Source: CAWAQA01 sp963784065
GTDB lineage: Bacteria; Acidobacteriota; Vicinamibacteria; Vicinamibacterales; UBA2999
Length of the DNA stretch: 64,000 nucleotides
Direction of reading: 5' to 3'
NCBI GenBank assembly: GCA_963784065.1
Contig: CAWAQA010000009.1
Coordinates: 372,001-436,000 of the forward strand
The notes below the pieces were generated by a model. It saw only the letters and a list, made by a program, of their open reading frames with translations, did not search any database and was not told the DNA's origin. Positions 29,906 to 39,727 of this stretch are shown one piece after another (the stretch's first letter is position 1; every line of letters starts with the position of its first letter). The translations under genes were made by a program, and so were the position numbers.

Positions 29906-31621
29906 ATGGGTGCGGGCAAAGCACGGGGCACGCCGAGGCCGTCCACCGGGCCCGGATCGGCGGGTTCGACGACGGCAGCTGCTCAACTGGCCGCGATCGT
30001 CGCGTCTTCCGAAGACGCCATCATCAGCAAGGATCTGAACGGCCTCGTCAGGTCGTGGAATCCGGCCGCACAGCAGCTCTTTGGTTATACGGCGGACGAA
30101 GCGATCGGGCAATCCATCCGCATCATCATCCCTGAGTCGCGGCAGGCCGAAGAGGACGACGTTCTCCGGCGCATCGTGCGAGGCGATTCGGTCAAACACT
30201 TCGAAACCGTTCGCCGGCGGAAGGATGCCACGTCCGTGTCCGTGTCGCTCACGGTGTCACCGATCTTCGACGCGAGTGGCGCGATCACGGGTGCGTCGAT
30301 AATTGCCAGAGATATTTCCGAGCGGCGACAGGCAGCGGAACGAGAGGCGTTTCTCGCGGACATGGGGCCGTTGCTGGCAGCCTCGCTGGATTACGAAGTG
30401 ACGCTCAAGAACCTGGCGCGGCTCACGACGAATGCCCTGCCCGGATCGACGGCGCCGTTCGCAGACTATTCGCTGATTGACATGGTCACCGGGGACGGCT
30501 CCCTCCGGCGCGTCGCGCTGGCCCATCAGGATCCGGCCAAGGAACCGCTGCTCGAGGAGGCTCGTCGGTACGCGCCCGACGCCAACCGCAGCATCCTTGC
30601 GCGTCCACTCAAGACCGGACAGCCGGTGCTGCTGTCTTCCATCACGGAAGCCGATCGAGCGCGCATGAGTGGCGGACCTGGCCATACCCGCCTGATGCGC
30701 GAGTTCAATGCGCATTCGCTGCTGACCGTGCCGTTGACAGCTCGCGGGACCACGTTCGGCGTGTTTACGTTTGCTCGCGCCGAACGCCGCGACGCCTTCA
30801 ACGAGGAAGATGTCGCGTTCGCGCTGGACATCGCGCAACGCGCGGCCCTCGCCGTCGACAACGCACGCATGTACACGACGTCGCGCCAGGCGCTTCAGTC
30901 GCGCGAGCAGGTGCTGGCCGTCGTGTCGCACGACTTCCGCAATGCCATTTCTGCGATCGCCACGTCGACGCGGCTCCTGCTGGACGACCCGGAGGACGGG
31001 GAGCAGCGAACGCGCCGGCTGCGAACGATTGCGCGCGTGTGTGACCGGATGACGCGGCTGGTCCAGGACCTGCTGGACGTCGCACGTCTCCAGGGGGGTC
31101 ACCTGCTGAATATCGAGCCCTCGGAGCAGGACGTTGGCGCGCTGATACACGAGGTGTGTGAGAACTCACGTGCGCTGTTCGAAGAGAAGCTGACTGCGTT
31201 CCGATGCGACGTCGCACGCGACGTACCGAACATTCGCGTTGACCACGGCCGCATCGTTCAGGTACTCACCAATTTGATCGGGAACGCCGTGAAGTTCACT
31301 CCGGAGGGCGGGACAGTCGTCCTGCAGGTGATCCCGGGCGAGGGGAAGGTGCAGTTCTCAGTCTCTGACACGGGGCCCGGGATTCGAAGCGAGGACCTGC
31401 CGCATATTTTCGAGCGCTTCTGGCAGGCTACGAGGACAGCCAATCTGGGCACCGGTCTCGGTCTGCCGATCGCAAAGGGAATCGTGGAAGCGCATGGCGG
31501 CGCAATCTGGGTCGAGAGCCGGCCCGGGGTTGGCGCCACGTTCTATTTCACGCTCCCGATCGTCACCACAATGCCAGCGAACCGCGGGCCGTCCGTTGCC
31601 GCGGTGGGAAGCGCGGACTGA
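29906..31621 (+). CDS. Cytoplasmic PAS-GAF sensor histidine kinase
   Basis: 571 residues, intact. AGGTGG lies 5 bases before ATG 29906; an in-frame GTG at 29897 is possible. Domains: PAS (about 25-145; SSEDAIISKDLNGLVRSWNP and ending ISERRQAAE), GAF (about 150-320; FGVFTFARAERRDAFNEED), HisKA with EQVLAVVSHDFRNAISAI (His about residue 341), and HATPase with N-box LTNLIGNAVKFT, G1 DTGPGIRSED and G2 GTGLGLPIAK. No transmembrane helix, so it senses a cytoplasmic or diffusible signal. No response regulator is adjacent; the stand-alone receiver 1.3 kb downstream (32965) is a candidate partner. Confidence 0.92.
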   Translation: MGAGKARGTPRPSTGPGSAGSTTAAAQLAAIVASSEDAIISKDLNGLVRSWNPAAQQLFGYTADEAIGQSIRIIIPESRQAEEDDVLRRIVRGDSVKHFETVRRRKDATSVSVSLTVSPIFDASGAITGASIIARDISERRQAAEREAFLADMGPLLAASLDYEVTLKNLARLTTNALPGSTAPFADYSLIDMVTGDGSLRRVALAHQDPAKEPLLEEARRYAPDANRSILARPLKTGQPVLLSSITEADRARMSGGPGHTRLMREFNAHSLLTVPLTARGTTFGVFTFARAERRDAFNEEDVAFALDIAQRAALAVDNARMYTTSRQALQSREQVLAVVSHDFRNAISAIATSTRLLLDDPEDGEQRTRRLRTIARVCDRMTRLVQDLLDVARLQGGHLLNIEPSEQDVGALIHEVCENSRALFEEKLTAFRCDVARDVPNIRVDHGRIVQVLTNLIGNAVKFTPEGGTVVLQVIPGEGKVQFSVSDTGPGIRSEDLPHIFERFWQATRTANLGTGLGLPIAKGIVEAHGGAIWVESRPGVGATFYFTLPIVTTMPANRGPSVAAVGSAD

Positions 31622-31629
31622 CACCCGTC

Positions 31630-32138
31630 ATGGGCTCCCGGCGACCGCAGCAGGCTGCCGCGATTCCTTTTCGTCGCGAAGGCGGCTCGGCTTCTGTCTG
31701 TCTGATCACGGCTGCCCCTCCCGCCGTTGGGGAGTGCCCAAAGGCACCATTGAGAGGGGGAGCTTGCCGGAGGAAACGGCCCTCCGCGAGGCCTGGGAAG
31801 AAGCTGGCTTGCGGGGCAGCATTGTTGGTCAGTCGCTCGGCAGCTACGAGTACGAGAAGGGCGGAGTCCTCCTGACCGTAGCCCTCTACCTCATGGAGGT
31901 CGACACCGCAGCGGAACAATGGCAGGACCAGGAACGTCGGCGTCGCCGCTGGGTGGGAACGGCCGAGGCGGCGCGATTGCTGCGGCGCCACCCCGCGTTC
32001 TCTCTGATCAAAGAGGCGTGCGCCCTGCTCGACTCGCGGGGATCGGGCAGCAGCGGCGATCGCGGGCAGCCAGATCAGCGGCCTGGCTTCGCGGCCTTGC
32101 TCGGGAACGCACTACATCGCCTCCTCGGTCCTGACTGA
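31630..32138 (+). CDS. Nudix hydrolase, DIPP-like (one frameshift)
   Basis: ATG 31630, with MGSRRPQQAAAIPFRREGGS reading into SVCLITA. It then shifts near 31715 into WGVPKGTIERGSLPEETALR, EAWEEAGLRGSIVGQ, GVLLTVALYLMEVDTAAEQW. The Nudix box has G-x5-S in place of the usual G-x5-E, while the metal-binding REAWEEAG core is intact. The PKG...REAWEEAG form resembles diphosphoinositol-polyphosphate/diadenosine-polyphosphate hydrolases. The C-terminal ~30 residues (GSGSSGDRGQPDQRPG) extend beyond the usual fold. Lies 8 bases after the kinase stop. Confidence 0.82.
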
Positions 32139-32220
32139 CGACATCGCCTGCGAACGCGTAATGGCACGACTCTTTTTCATCGTCACACGTTGAAACGAGC
32201 TCTCGCCCCCTCCTCACCCG

Positions 32221-32748
32221 CTACCGGATCGTACTCTCCTGTATCAACGTGAGCGCAGCAGCCGCATCACCCCAACCGACGATTCGCACGTCCTTGCCTT
32301 CGAGGACCGTCGCGGCGATCGCGAACTGCTCCAGTTCCTCTCGAACTCGCGCCGACAGCGCCGCGAGGCTGGTGATGCCGCGTTCCCGGCGTGCCTCGAC
32401 GGGGAGCGACAGAATCCGATCGTTGCGCACGCGCTCTGACGAGTGATGGCTGGTCCGGTTCTGATCCACCTGCAGTACCGCAATGGCGCGGCATGGGACG
32501 ACCACGCCGGGAAAGGAGGAGACATCCCACAGCAGCATGGCGTCGACTGGATCGCCGTCGGCGGCCCTCGTCGATGGTACGAACCCCCAGTCGAACGGGT
32601 AGGTCACGCCGAGCGCGAGCGGTCGCGATACCGACATCGCCTCCCACTGGGGCTCGTATTTCAGCTTCAGCGTGGAGCCGCGCGGCGTCTCGACGACGAC
32701 GTGAAAAACGTCGGGGCTGGCAAATGCAGGAATCGCTGCGAGGTTCAT
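32221..32748 (-). CDS. ppa: Inorganic pyrophosphatase, family I
   Basis: 175 residues, intact, from ATG 32748 (MNLAAIPAFASPDVFHVVVE). The type I signature is present as ADGDPVDAMLL, preceded by YPFDWGFVPSTRAADG and KLKYEPQWEAM, giving the Lys/Glu/Asp metal-binding set. Hydrolyses pyrophosphate to phosphate in the cytoplasm. The upstream in-frame start at 32802 would add a Cys-rich stretch and is less likely. It runs opposite to the Nudix gene, tail to tail. Confidence 0.9.
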   Translation of the reverse strand: MNLAAIPAFASPDVFHVVVETPRGSTLKLKYEPQWEAMSVSRPLALGVTYPFDWGFVPSTRAADGDPVDAMLLWDVSSFPGVVVPCRAIAVLQVDQNRTSHHSSERVRNDRILSLPVEARRERGITSLAALSARVREELEQFAIAATVLEGKDVRIVGWGDAAAALTLIQESTIR

Positions 32749-32964
32749 CGGGTGAGCATAGCAACCGGTACAGTTCCCGGGCGAAAACACTGACGAACGC
32801 AACGGGCGAAACCGTCGCGCCGATTCCGCGAGCGTGCGGCGCGAATGGCGGCGCCTGACATAAGTCCATCCTCAACTCGACGTCCCGGGCATTCGGCAGG
32901 ACGTCAGGTTAGATCTCACGTGAGTGTCCCAGGTACAATTCGGGCATAAACGCGACTGAGGACT

Positions 32965-33366
32965 ATGGACTCTGCGGCAGGACAGACTGTATTGGTCGTC
33001 GAAGACGACGCCTCCCTCCAGCGGGCGCTCGGCGGCCTGCTGGGACGCCAGGGCTTCTCACCGGTGGTGGCCACAACGGTCGCCGGTGCGATCCAGGCGG
33101 CCGGACAGCACTCGCTGAATGCCGTCATCCTGGATCTCCTGCTCGACGGCAACGAGTCCGGTGTCGATTTCCTCGCGTGGCTCCGGGAGCAGTCTCCATA
33201 CCAGCGCACGCCCGTTCTGATTTACACCGGCCGGACGATGCTCGAAGGCGACGCCGAGCAATTGATCCTCCGCTACCGCGCCCACGTGTTCTACAAGCCG
33301 CACCCCATCACGCTCCTGGTGGAGTATCTGAAGCGGCTGACAGCGCCGCCGCCAAAGGACCGCTAG
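32965..33366 (+). CDS. Stand-alone response regulator receiver domain
   Basis: 133 residues, intact. One receiver domain only: acidic pocket VVEDD (residues 11-15), phospho-acceptor Asp57 in NAVILDLLLDG, switch Thr in VLIYTGR, Lys in VFYKPHPI. No output domain. Such CheY-like proteins work by protein contact or phosphorelay. The nearest kinase is the PAS-GAF protein at 29.9 kb on the same strand. Confidence 0.88.
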   Translation: MDSAAGQTVLVVEDDASLQRALGGLLGRQGFSPVVATTVAGAIQAAGQHSLNAVILDLLLDGNESGVDFLAWLREQSPYQRTPVLIYTGRTMLEGDAEQLILRYRAHVFYKPHPITLLVEYLKRLTAPPPKDR

Positions 33367-33438
33367 GGGACTCGCTTCATCCGCGCCGCGGCACCGGAAA
33401 GGCGCATCGTGGCTGCTCCGTAAGGCGAACAGCAGACG

Positions 33439-33750
33439 CTACAGACGGCGGAGGCCTTCGTAGGCGGTTTGGACGTACAAGCCGTGCGCGTCAGCCACCC
33501 TGCAGAACGGATCTCCCTCATACACCATCAACACGACACGCATGCCCACAGCATACGTTCCAGCTGCGGCTCCGCGAGGCTCGTCGTAGTGGTCCGGCTG
33601 TGACTGCGTGAGCTCGTGAGTGAATTGGTTGGGTGGCGGTTGAATCCGATTCCGTGCCGGAACAAGGGCATCGTCGCTCAACACCTCGACTTTCGGCCTG
33701 AGGACGCGCCCCGGATTGTCGGTACTCTTTCGTGGAGGACGCTTTGCCAT
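33439..33750 (-). CDS. Conserved-looking small protein, unknown
   Basis: 103 residues. Basic, Pro-rich N-terminus (MAKRPPRKSTDNPGRVLRPK), then a Tyr/Val-rich segment TYAVGMRVVLMVYEGDPFCR and GLYVQTAYEGLRRL. Its ATG is only two bases after the TAA of the leishmanolysin-like peptidase gene, so the two are probably one operon and this may be a partner or inhibitor of that enzyme. Family not recognised. Confidence 0.65.
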   Translation of the reverse strand: MAKRPPRKSTDNPGRVLRPKVEVLSDDALVPARNRIQPPPNQFTHELTQSQPDHYDEPRGAAAGTYAVGMRVVLMVYEGDPFCRVADAHGLYVQTAYEGLRRL

Positions 33751-33752
33751 CG

Positions 33753-34623
33753 TTACTCAGCGAGGCTGGTTTCCGGCAACGTCATCGGCACCGTCGGGAT
33801 GACCATTCCGCCCTGGTCATGCCCGGTAACAAGCAGGCCGCCTTCCGCAAGGCGCAACAGGTCGGGTAGCGTGTACGCTTCAGCCTTCTTCAGATCGACC
33901 ACGTAACCCAGGTCCTTGAGACTCGCCACCGTGAGGCGGCTCAGAGGGTTCGGGGCGCCACCGACGAACCCAGTCATCAGTTCGTTCCTGAAGACTGTAT
34001 CCCGCCAATGTGAGTTCTTCGTGCCCGGCCCGCCCGAATTTTCGACCGGCACTGCGGTTGGTCCCGCGCCCTTCAGTACGCAGTATTCTTTTCGCGCTGG
34101 TTCCCGTAAACACAGGGTTGCTGCCACTCGCACCGGACAAGAGTCCTTTGGTCGTCCAGATCGTGCCGATCCCGAGCACGTGTCCCATTTCGTGCGTGAT
34201 CACGTCGTTCAGCGTCCCGTTTGCCTGCATCGCTGCGAGATCGGCAGTGTCGAACTGCATCCGACCCTTGGCCGGGATAAAGGCCGCGGCGCCGGCCCCT
34301 GCCGGGCGCAGGTGCGTCGGCCCGGCTTGCCCGAGAATGCCTCCAGGACCGTCAATCGTCGTGCCCGACGCTTCTATCAACACGTCGTCGATTACCTGCC
34401 CGCTGATAATCACGTCCGGCAAATCCCCGACGATTACTTTCGTCCAGCGATCCGCCGCCCCCTTGAAGGCATTCTTCTGTGACGTGGTCAAACCGCCAAG
34501 GAAGACGACCGTGATGGTGAACGGCGCCTCCGCCTTCGCGGCCCTGGCGACTCGTGCGTCTGCTCGAGCGACGTAGACGCCGCCGTCACCCTTTGTGGCG
34601 CGCCTTCTGGTCTTCCTGGCCAT
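33753..34623 (-). CDS. Leishmanolysin-like zinc metallopeptidase (M8-type; one frameshift)
   Basis: AAAGGA precedes ATG 34623 (MARKTRRRATKGDGGVYVAR). No clear signal peptide. A zinc motif HEMGHVLGIGTIW is followed, after a shift near 34100, by EYCVLKGAGPTAVPVENSGG, TKNSHWRDTVFRNELMTGFV, PNPLSRLTVASLKDLGYVVD, the typical C-terminal third of M8 peptidases (VPVE-GG-GT-HW, NELMTG, Met-turn region). About 290 residues. Secreted or surface-associated proteolysis is the usual role; the missing signal suggests another export route or a start further upstream. Confidence 0.85.
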
Positions 34624-34680
34624 GTCGCTATTCCTTTCGTTCTGCGGTACGCCCGGACCGCTCAACGCCGAGGTCACTGA

Positions 34681-34890
34681 CAGGGACTACGTACGGCCCG
34701 AGAGTGCACGCGACGCTGTTCTCGTGCGGACTCTCGTTATCTCACTATCGTCGGCACCGTCGCAAGCGCCCCGGCGGGAAACTGCGTCGACCGGGATGAG
34801 ATCCATGCGATGCTCAGTGTCGTGTCGGTACCTGACCTCATGGCGCGGGTGGTGCTCGAGAAGAAACGCGGGAACGAGGGCGAAGCGTGA
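34681..34890 (+). other. Open frame coupled to the methyltransferase gene, start not found
   Basis: The frame is open from 34681 and ends at TGA 34888-34890, overlapping the GTG of the next gene (GTGA). It reads LTIVGTVASAPAGNCVDRDE and later VVSVPDLMARVVLEKKRGNE. No ATG/GTG start is visible before ATG 34810, so either the protein is 26 residues or the N-terminus is hidden by a frameshift. Low-certainty gene. Confidence 0.35.
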
Positions 34891-36103
34891 GTGCGCAGCG
34901 TTGCAACGAGCTGCGCCTGACGGGTTCCGGCGGGGCGAACCGGGTCATGGAGGCGGAGTTCAAGCGTCTCGTGATGCGCTCGCCATTCGTCGTGCGCGTC
35001 GAGAAACCGAAGCGGGAGGGCGAAGCGACGCTGCTCTATCCCTTCGACGCGCGCGTCGCATGGGTCGCGGCGTGCCATCACCGCACGTCGTCGCGAATCT
35101 CCTGGGATCTCTGCTCGAGCGCGACGGTGCGCCTCGAGCCGCTATTCAACGACCTCCTGCCGGCGCTCTCGTCGGACGACCGGCTCCCTGGAGGCGCCCG
35201 CCTGCGCTTCTCGGTCGAGGTGGGTCCCTCGTCAGACTTCGAGGCGTCGCCGCTTCAGCTCCGCGGCGTCGTCAAGAACGCGCTGGTCGAGGCGTTGGCG
35301 TCGCGAGGCGTCGCGTCCGAAGTTGACACCAGCTCACCTGACGTCATCTTTGTCGTGCGTCGCGCAGGAACGCCTCAAGCACGGCGTACGGTGGTCGGCG
35401 TCGACATCGGCGGCGGAGCGCGGCATCGCCGTGGGGCGCGTGTCGCCGCGGGGCGCGCGCCGCTGCGCGAGACCATGGCGGCGCAGCTGATCCTGTTGTC
35501 GCGCTGGGACGCGCGTAGGAGCCGCTCGTCGATCCCATGGCGGGGGGCGCCACGATTCCGATCGAGGCGGCCGGCCTCGCGGTGGGGGCCGCCATTCGCC
35601 GCCCGGCGGATCTCCCGCGACGCCAACTTGCCGCGTTCAAGGACCTGCCGCACGAAGCGCCCGACCTGTTCCCCGGAACCGTGCCGAAGATCGTCGCGCT
35701 CGACGCCGACCCCGAGCGCATTCCCGCGATGGTGGGCAACCTTCGTGCCGCGGGGTTGACCGGCCCCGCGCACGAGAACTCCATCGTCATCGCGCAACAG
35801 GACGTTCGGGGGCTGACGCCTGATTACATCGAGCGTATGCTGCCCGCCGCGCGCCAGATGAAGCCGGGCGTCTTCTGCTTCAACCCGCCCTATGGCGTGC
35901 GCATCGGCGCGGAGCACGGCGAAGAAAAGCTGCTGGCCCTCTACTCCGACATGGGCCGCGTCCTTGCGCGCTTCCGCGGCTGGCGCGCAGCCTGTTTCGT
36001 CGCCAACCGGAACTTTGTGGATGCCTTCGCCCACTCGCCGATCATGACGAAGCCCGCGAGCAACGCAGACCTCCCCGGCGCCTTCCTCGTATTCCAGTTG
36101 TGA
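34887..36103 (+). CDS. THUMP-domain RNA guanine-N2 methyltransferase, RlmL/TrmN-like (one frameshift)
   Basis: The N-terminal part (to about residue 110) has the ferredoxin-like/THUMP arrangement, with LLYPFDARVAWVAACHHRTS following. RAPLRETMAAQLILLSRWD leads to a shift near 35520, and the frame continues as EPLVDPMAGGATIPIEAAGL, IVALDADPERIPAMVGNLRA and the catalytic FNPPYGVRIG. The N-P-P-Y motif is that of N2-guanine methyltransferases acting on 23S rRNA or tRNA. About 405 residues. Motif I is PMAGGAT rather than PMCGSGT, an uncommon variation. Cytoplasmic. Confidence 0.82.
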
Positions 36104-36129
36104 TTCGGCGGCGTCATCTCGACGGCGCC

Positions 36130-36330
36130 GTAGGTAGGGCCGGCTTCAGCCTGGCTTCAGCCGGCCCAGCACGCGTTCGGCATCGTGCTGACCGGCGCCC
36201 AACACGGGCCGGCTCAAGCCGGCCCCTACGACTACCCTGTCCCGTAACGTACCGGGGCGCCGGCTGCTGCCGGCTGTCCCGTACGTAGGGGCCGGCTTCA
36301 GCCTGGCTTCAGCCGGCCCAGCACGCGTTC
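36130..36330. repeat. Palindromic repeat block with GGCTTCAGCC units
   Basis: Two copies (about 36134-36179 and 36285-36330) of a ~46-bp unit beginning GTAGGG and containing GGCTTCAGCCTGGCTTCAGC, ending GCCCAGCACGCGTTCG. An inverted palindrome GGGCCGGCTCAAGCCGGCCC lies at 36206-36225 between them. This is the only content between the convergent methyltransferase and M20 peptidase genes, so it may also work as a bidirectional terminator. Confidence 0.87.
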
Positions 36331-36346
36331 GAAAGCGTCTCGACGA

Positions 36347-37867
36347 TCACATCGTCAGGAGGGCCGCCATCAGCTCGATGCCGTCCCATAGGTTCTGCAG
36401 CCGCAGGTTCTCGTCGAAGCTGTGCTGGTTGTTGTCGTGATTGCCGATTGGCACGACGATCGTGCGCGTTCCGAGCGGCCGCTCGATGTTGGCCAGGGGC
36501 AGGTTCCCACCCATGTTCGGGAGCTTGACGGTGGGTCCGCGAACCTGCTCGACGACGCGGATGACGTCCTGGGCGATCGGCAGATCCAGAGGCGTGCGAA
36601 CGGCGCCGAGACCGGCGCGTGCACGATCCACCCAGATCACGCGCGGATGCGCGAGGCGAATCTCCGGCGTCGCCGGTTTGTCCACCACGAGGAAGCCCTG
36701 CCTGCGGATGTGTGCGACGACCCGATCGCCGGTCCGCTGCGGATCCATCCCTTTCACGAGCCTTACGTCGATTGACGCGGTCGCGGTTGCCGGGATGACG
36801 TTCGACGCCTCGGCGCCGACGCGCGAGCTCGCCATGCCGCGGATGTTCAGCGACGGGAGCGTGATCAGCTCGGTGAGCGACTGGCCGTCTCCCTCGGTCG
36901 ATCCCAGCCACAACTCGCGCATCAGCTCACGATCGACGTTCGGCGCGTCGGCGACGGCCTTCAGCTCCGCAGCGTTCAGCGGAGCGACATCGTCGTAGAA
37001 CCCGTCGATCGTCACCCGGCCCGACTCGCTCTTCATCGACGCGAGCAGGCGCGACAGCAGCAACGCCGGGTTTGGCGCCCAGTTGCCGTAGTGCCCGCTG
37101 TGAATCTCGTTCTTCGGGCCGTAGACCGTGAGATCGAGGCGGACACCGTCGCGCGAGCCGAAATAGAGCGCCTGCCGCCGGCTCTGGTGGACCGGCGCGT
37201 CGCACATCAGCCAGATGTCGGCGGCAAAGAGCGCCCGGTTCGCTTCCAGGATCGACATCAGGTTCGGGGATCCTGCTTCCTCTTCTCCTTCGAACATGAA
37301 CTTGATGTTCGACCTGTGCGCGAGCCCGGCGGCGCGGATCGCGTCGAGGGCCGCCAACTGCGCGATGATCGGGGCCTTGTCGTCGGCGGCGCCGCGGGCG
37401 TAGATGCGCGACTCGGGAGCGAAAGGCGTTCCGGCGGCGGGCAGCGGGATCACCGTGCCTCCGGCATCGATCGCCTTATCGCGCAGCGTCGGCGTGAATG
37501 GCGGCGTCGTCCATTCCTTGGGATCCAGCGGCTGGCCGTCGTAGTGCGCATAGAAGCCAATCGTGCGCGTGGCTCCCGGAGTCCGGATCTCGCCAAACAC
37601 CACCGGGTTCGCGCCTGGTAGAGAGACCAGGCGCGCGTCCACTCCGCGCTTGATCAATGCCTCGCGAATGGCGTCGGCGTTGCGCTGGATGCTGGCGGCG
37701 TCGCGCGAGACGTTCGGAATCGCCAGCAGCGCCATGAATTCCTCGACGATCGGTCGCTCGTGCTGTTGCCGCCACTGGCGTGCGGCCTGCGCCGCGGGTG
37801 ATGACTGAGCTGAGACCGTTGCGACAAGAGCTGCGGCCAGCATCGCCGCGAACAGGATTCGTCTCAT
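36347..37867 (-). CDS. Exported M20-family metallopeptidase
   Basis: 506 residues, intact, from ATG 37867 (MRRILFAAMLAAALVATVSA signal peptide). Metal-ligand motifs of the family: TIGFYAHYDGQP, IYARGAADDKAP, FEGEEEAGSPN, with a dimerisation domain including NEIHSGHYGNWAPNP and the C-terminal VPIGNHDNNQHSFDENLRL. Long for a CPG2/dipeptidase-type enzyme. Likely a periplasmic di- or aminoacyl-peptidase. Next to the CapA-like gene on the same strand, separated by 43 bases. Confidence 0.92.
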   Translation of the reverse strand: MRRILFAAMLAAALVATVSAQSSPAAQAARQWRQQHERPIVEEFMALLAIPNVSRDAASIQRNADAIREALIKRGVDARLVSLPGANPVVFGEIRTPGATRTIGFYAHYDGQPLDPKEWTTPPFTPTLRDKAIDAGGTVIPLPAAGTPFAPESRIYARGAADDKAPIIAQLAALDAIRAAGLAHRSNIKFMFEGEEEAGSPNLMSILEANRALFAADIWLMCDAPVHQSRRQALYFGSRDGVRLDLTVYGPKNEIHSGHYGNWAPNPALLLSRLLASMKSESGRVTIDGFYDDVAPLNAAELKAVADAPNVDRELMRELWLGSTEGDGQSLTELITLPSLNIRGMASSRVGAEASNVIPATATASIDVRLVKGMDPQRTGDRVVAHIRRQGFLVVDKPATPEIRLAHPRVIWVDRARAGLGAVRTPLDLPIAQDVIRVVEQVRGPTVKLPNMGGNLPLANIERPLGTRTIVVPIGNHDNNQHSFDENLRLQNLWDGIELMAALLTM

Positions 37868-37910
37868 TCGTATTCCTCGGTCACTCGATGGTGCTGTGAC
37901 GCGGCGTCGT

Positions 37911-39445
37911 TCATTTGCGTCCTGGCCGGCGCCCGGGGATATCAAGATCGCCACCCACATCCACCGTCGCCGCTGGCGGCACGCGGATGATCCCGATGTT
38001 GTTTTCGATACTGATCCGCGTGCCGAAGGGCTCCGAGTATTTCTGAAGCCGCTCCAGGATCGAACGTGCCTTTTCCGGCGCGGGAGTCAGCGGAATGTTC
38101 TCCCTCGACCACGGCCTCGTGCCGAGACCAATATCGACGGGGTAGAGGCGAATCTCTACAAGGCGGCCATCCTTGTAAGTCGTATTCGCGACATACGCGA
38201 TGGAGTTGTCCTCGCTTTGCAGATACCCGGCCCGCTGCCGCTCTCTGCTTTCCGTACCCGTCAGATTCTGTGGATTGGGCGGCGAATCGAGCCCGCGCAC
38301 GAGATCGACTCCGACGTTTCCCTGATTGTAGAAGATCGGGCGGCCCTTGTAGATTTCGATGCCCTGCATCGTGTGAACCCCGGAGCCCACGTACATATCG
38401 AGACCGTTGTCGATCAGTTTATGGAGGAAGGGCCGCAGATAGTCAGCAGGATAGTTGTTGTAGGAGTACGCCTGGAACGCGTAGCGATTGAGATGATCGT
38501 GCATGTGGAAAATGACATAGTCGGAGAGCTCCTTCGCGTTCCGCACGGCAAGAACGACTGCCTGCTCATCGGTTGCGTCCAGCTCGTGACGAAGCTCGCC
38601 GGGCTTCTCTGCAGCGATGTACCTCTGACCAAGCAACATCAGGCGCCCCGGAGGAAGCGGGGGCGGCATCTCGGTGCGGGACAAGAACGTCGGGCTCGTT
38701 CCGGCGCGCGAGGATCGAGGCCTCGATCGCTTTGAGTTGATCGAATTGTTCCTTCGTCACCGTGTTCCACACCGTGACGCCGAGCGGGTTCACCCCTTGT
38801 GCCGTGTTCGTGGCGCGAGGCCCGCAGAGATTGTCTCCCGGGCAGGCGTGGAGAAATGCCACGCGGCCCTGGGGAAGTTCCTGAAAAGCCGGCCGGCGCG
38901 CACTGGCCAGGTTGGGGCCGGCACCGGCCAGCTTGATCCCGAATTTGCCCAGCACCTGCACGGCGGTCTGCAGCACCGGCGAGCCACCAAACTCGCCTGG
39001 CGCCAGCGAAGTCGAGCCCCAGGTCGACCATCGCGCTCGCGGTAGCCTCCGGATCGAAGCCAACGCCCCCTTCCAGATTACCGACCGTCGTGTCGGCATT
39101 GCGCATGACGTCGCGGAGTTGCGGGCTCATCCGTTTCGCGACCGGACTCTGCCAGTACATGTCGCCGACCGAGGTCACCGTGAAGGTGTCGGTCATCTTG
39201 TTTTTCAATTCCTCCCGCAGGTCACGACCCTGGAACTCGTCGCTTGGAACGGGGCGCCACGGTGGCCCGGCCGGATAGACCGGGATCGGTTGAGCCGCCG
39301 CAACTGGAACGAGGAGAGCGGCGTGAAGAAGGCCGACGGCAGCTGCCGCACGCCAATGAGCAAAAGGCGTGTTCGATTGCACCTGGCGATGCCGGCAAAC
39401 GAAGTCCGCCAGTCTCTTGCCGATAGCCCAGGGTCGAGTTTTCAT
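37911..39445 (-). CDS. CapA-like metallophosphatase-fold protein (poly-gamma-glutamate synthesis protein family; two frameshifts)
   Basis: ATG 39445 begins MKTRPWAIGKRLADFVCRHR, then a hydrophobic segment (AAAAVGLLHAALLVPVAAAQ). The fold motifs are VTSVGDMYWQSPV, TVGNLEGGVG, then after shifts near 39030 and 38680 FHMHDHLNRYAFQAYSYNNY, LDMYVGSGVHTMQGIEIYKG and PIFYNQGNVGVDLV. About 511 residues, longer than standard CapA. Exported; family members are linked to polyglutamate capsule or related amide chemistry. Upstream of the M20 peptidase, so the pair might act on the same peptide/polyglutamate material; this is inference. Confidence 0.83.
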
Positions 39446-39727
39446 GGTTCGTTCCCTCGTTTAAAAGACAACTCTTTGCTTGAGGCGATGAGAGAGATGA
39501 CAGGAGACGTCAGGGCCGTCCCGCCGTTAGCATAACGCTCGTTCTCAGCCCTTCTCCTCGGACAGCGCGAATGAAGCCGCTGCTCGCGGGCCGCCCTTCG
39601 GGTCGGCCTCGCGCAGGCGTTGCCACCTCGAGCACGTCCGGCATTGCCGACCGCCTTGAAACGCGCTGCTCGCGGCGCTACCATACCGCTTTTCCAGGGA
39701 TCGCCAGGTCGGAAAGGAGACGAAATC

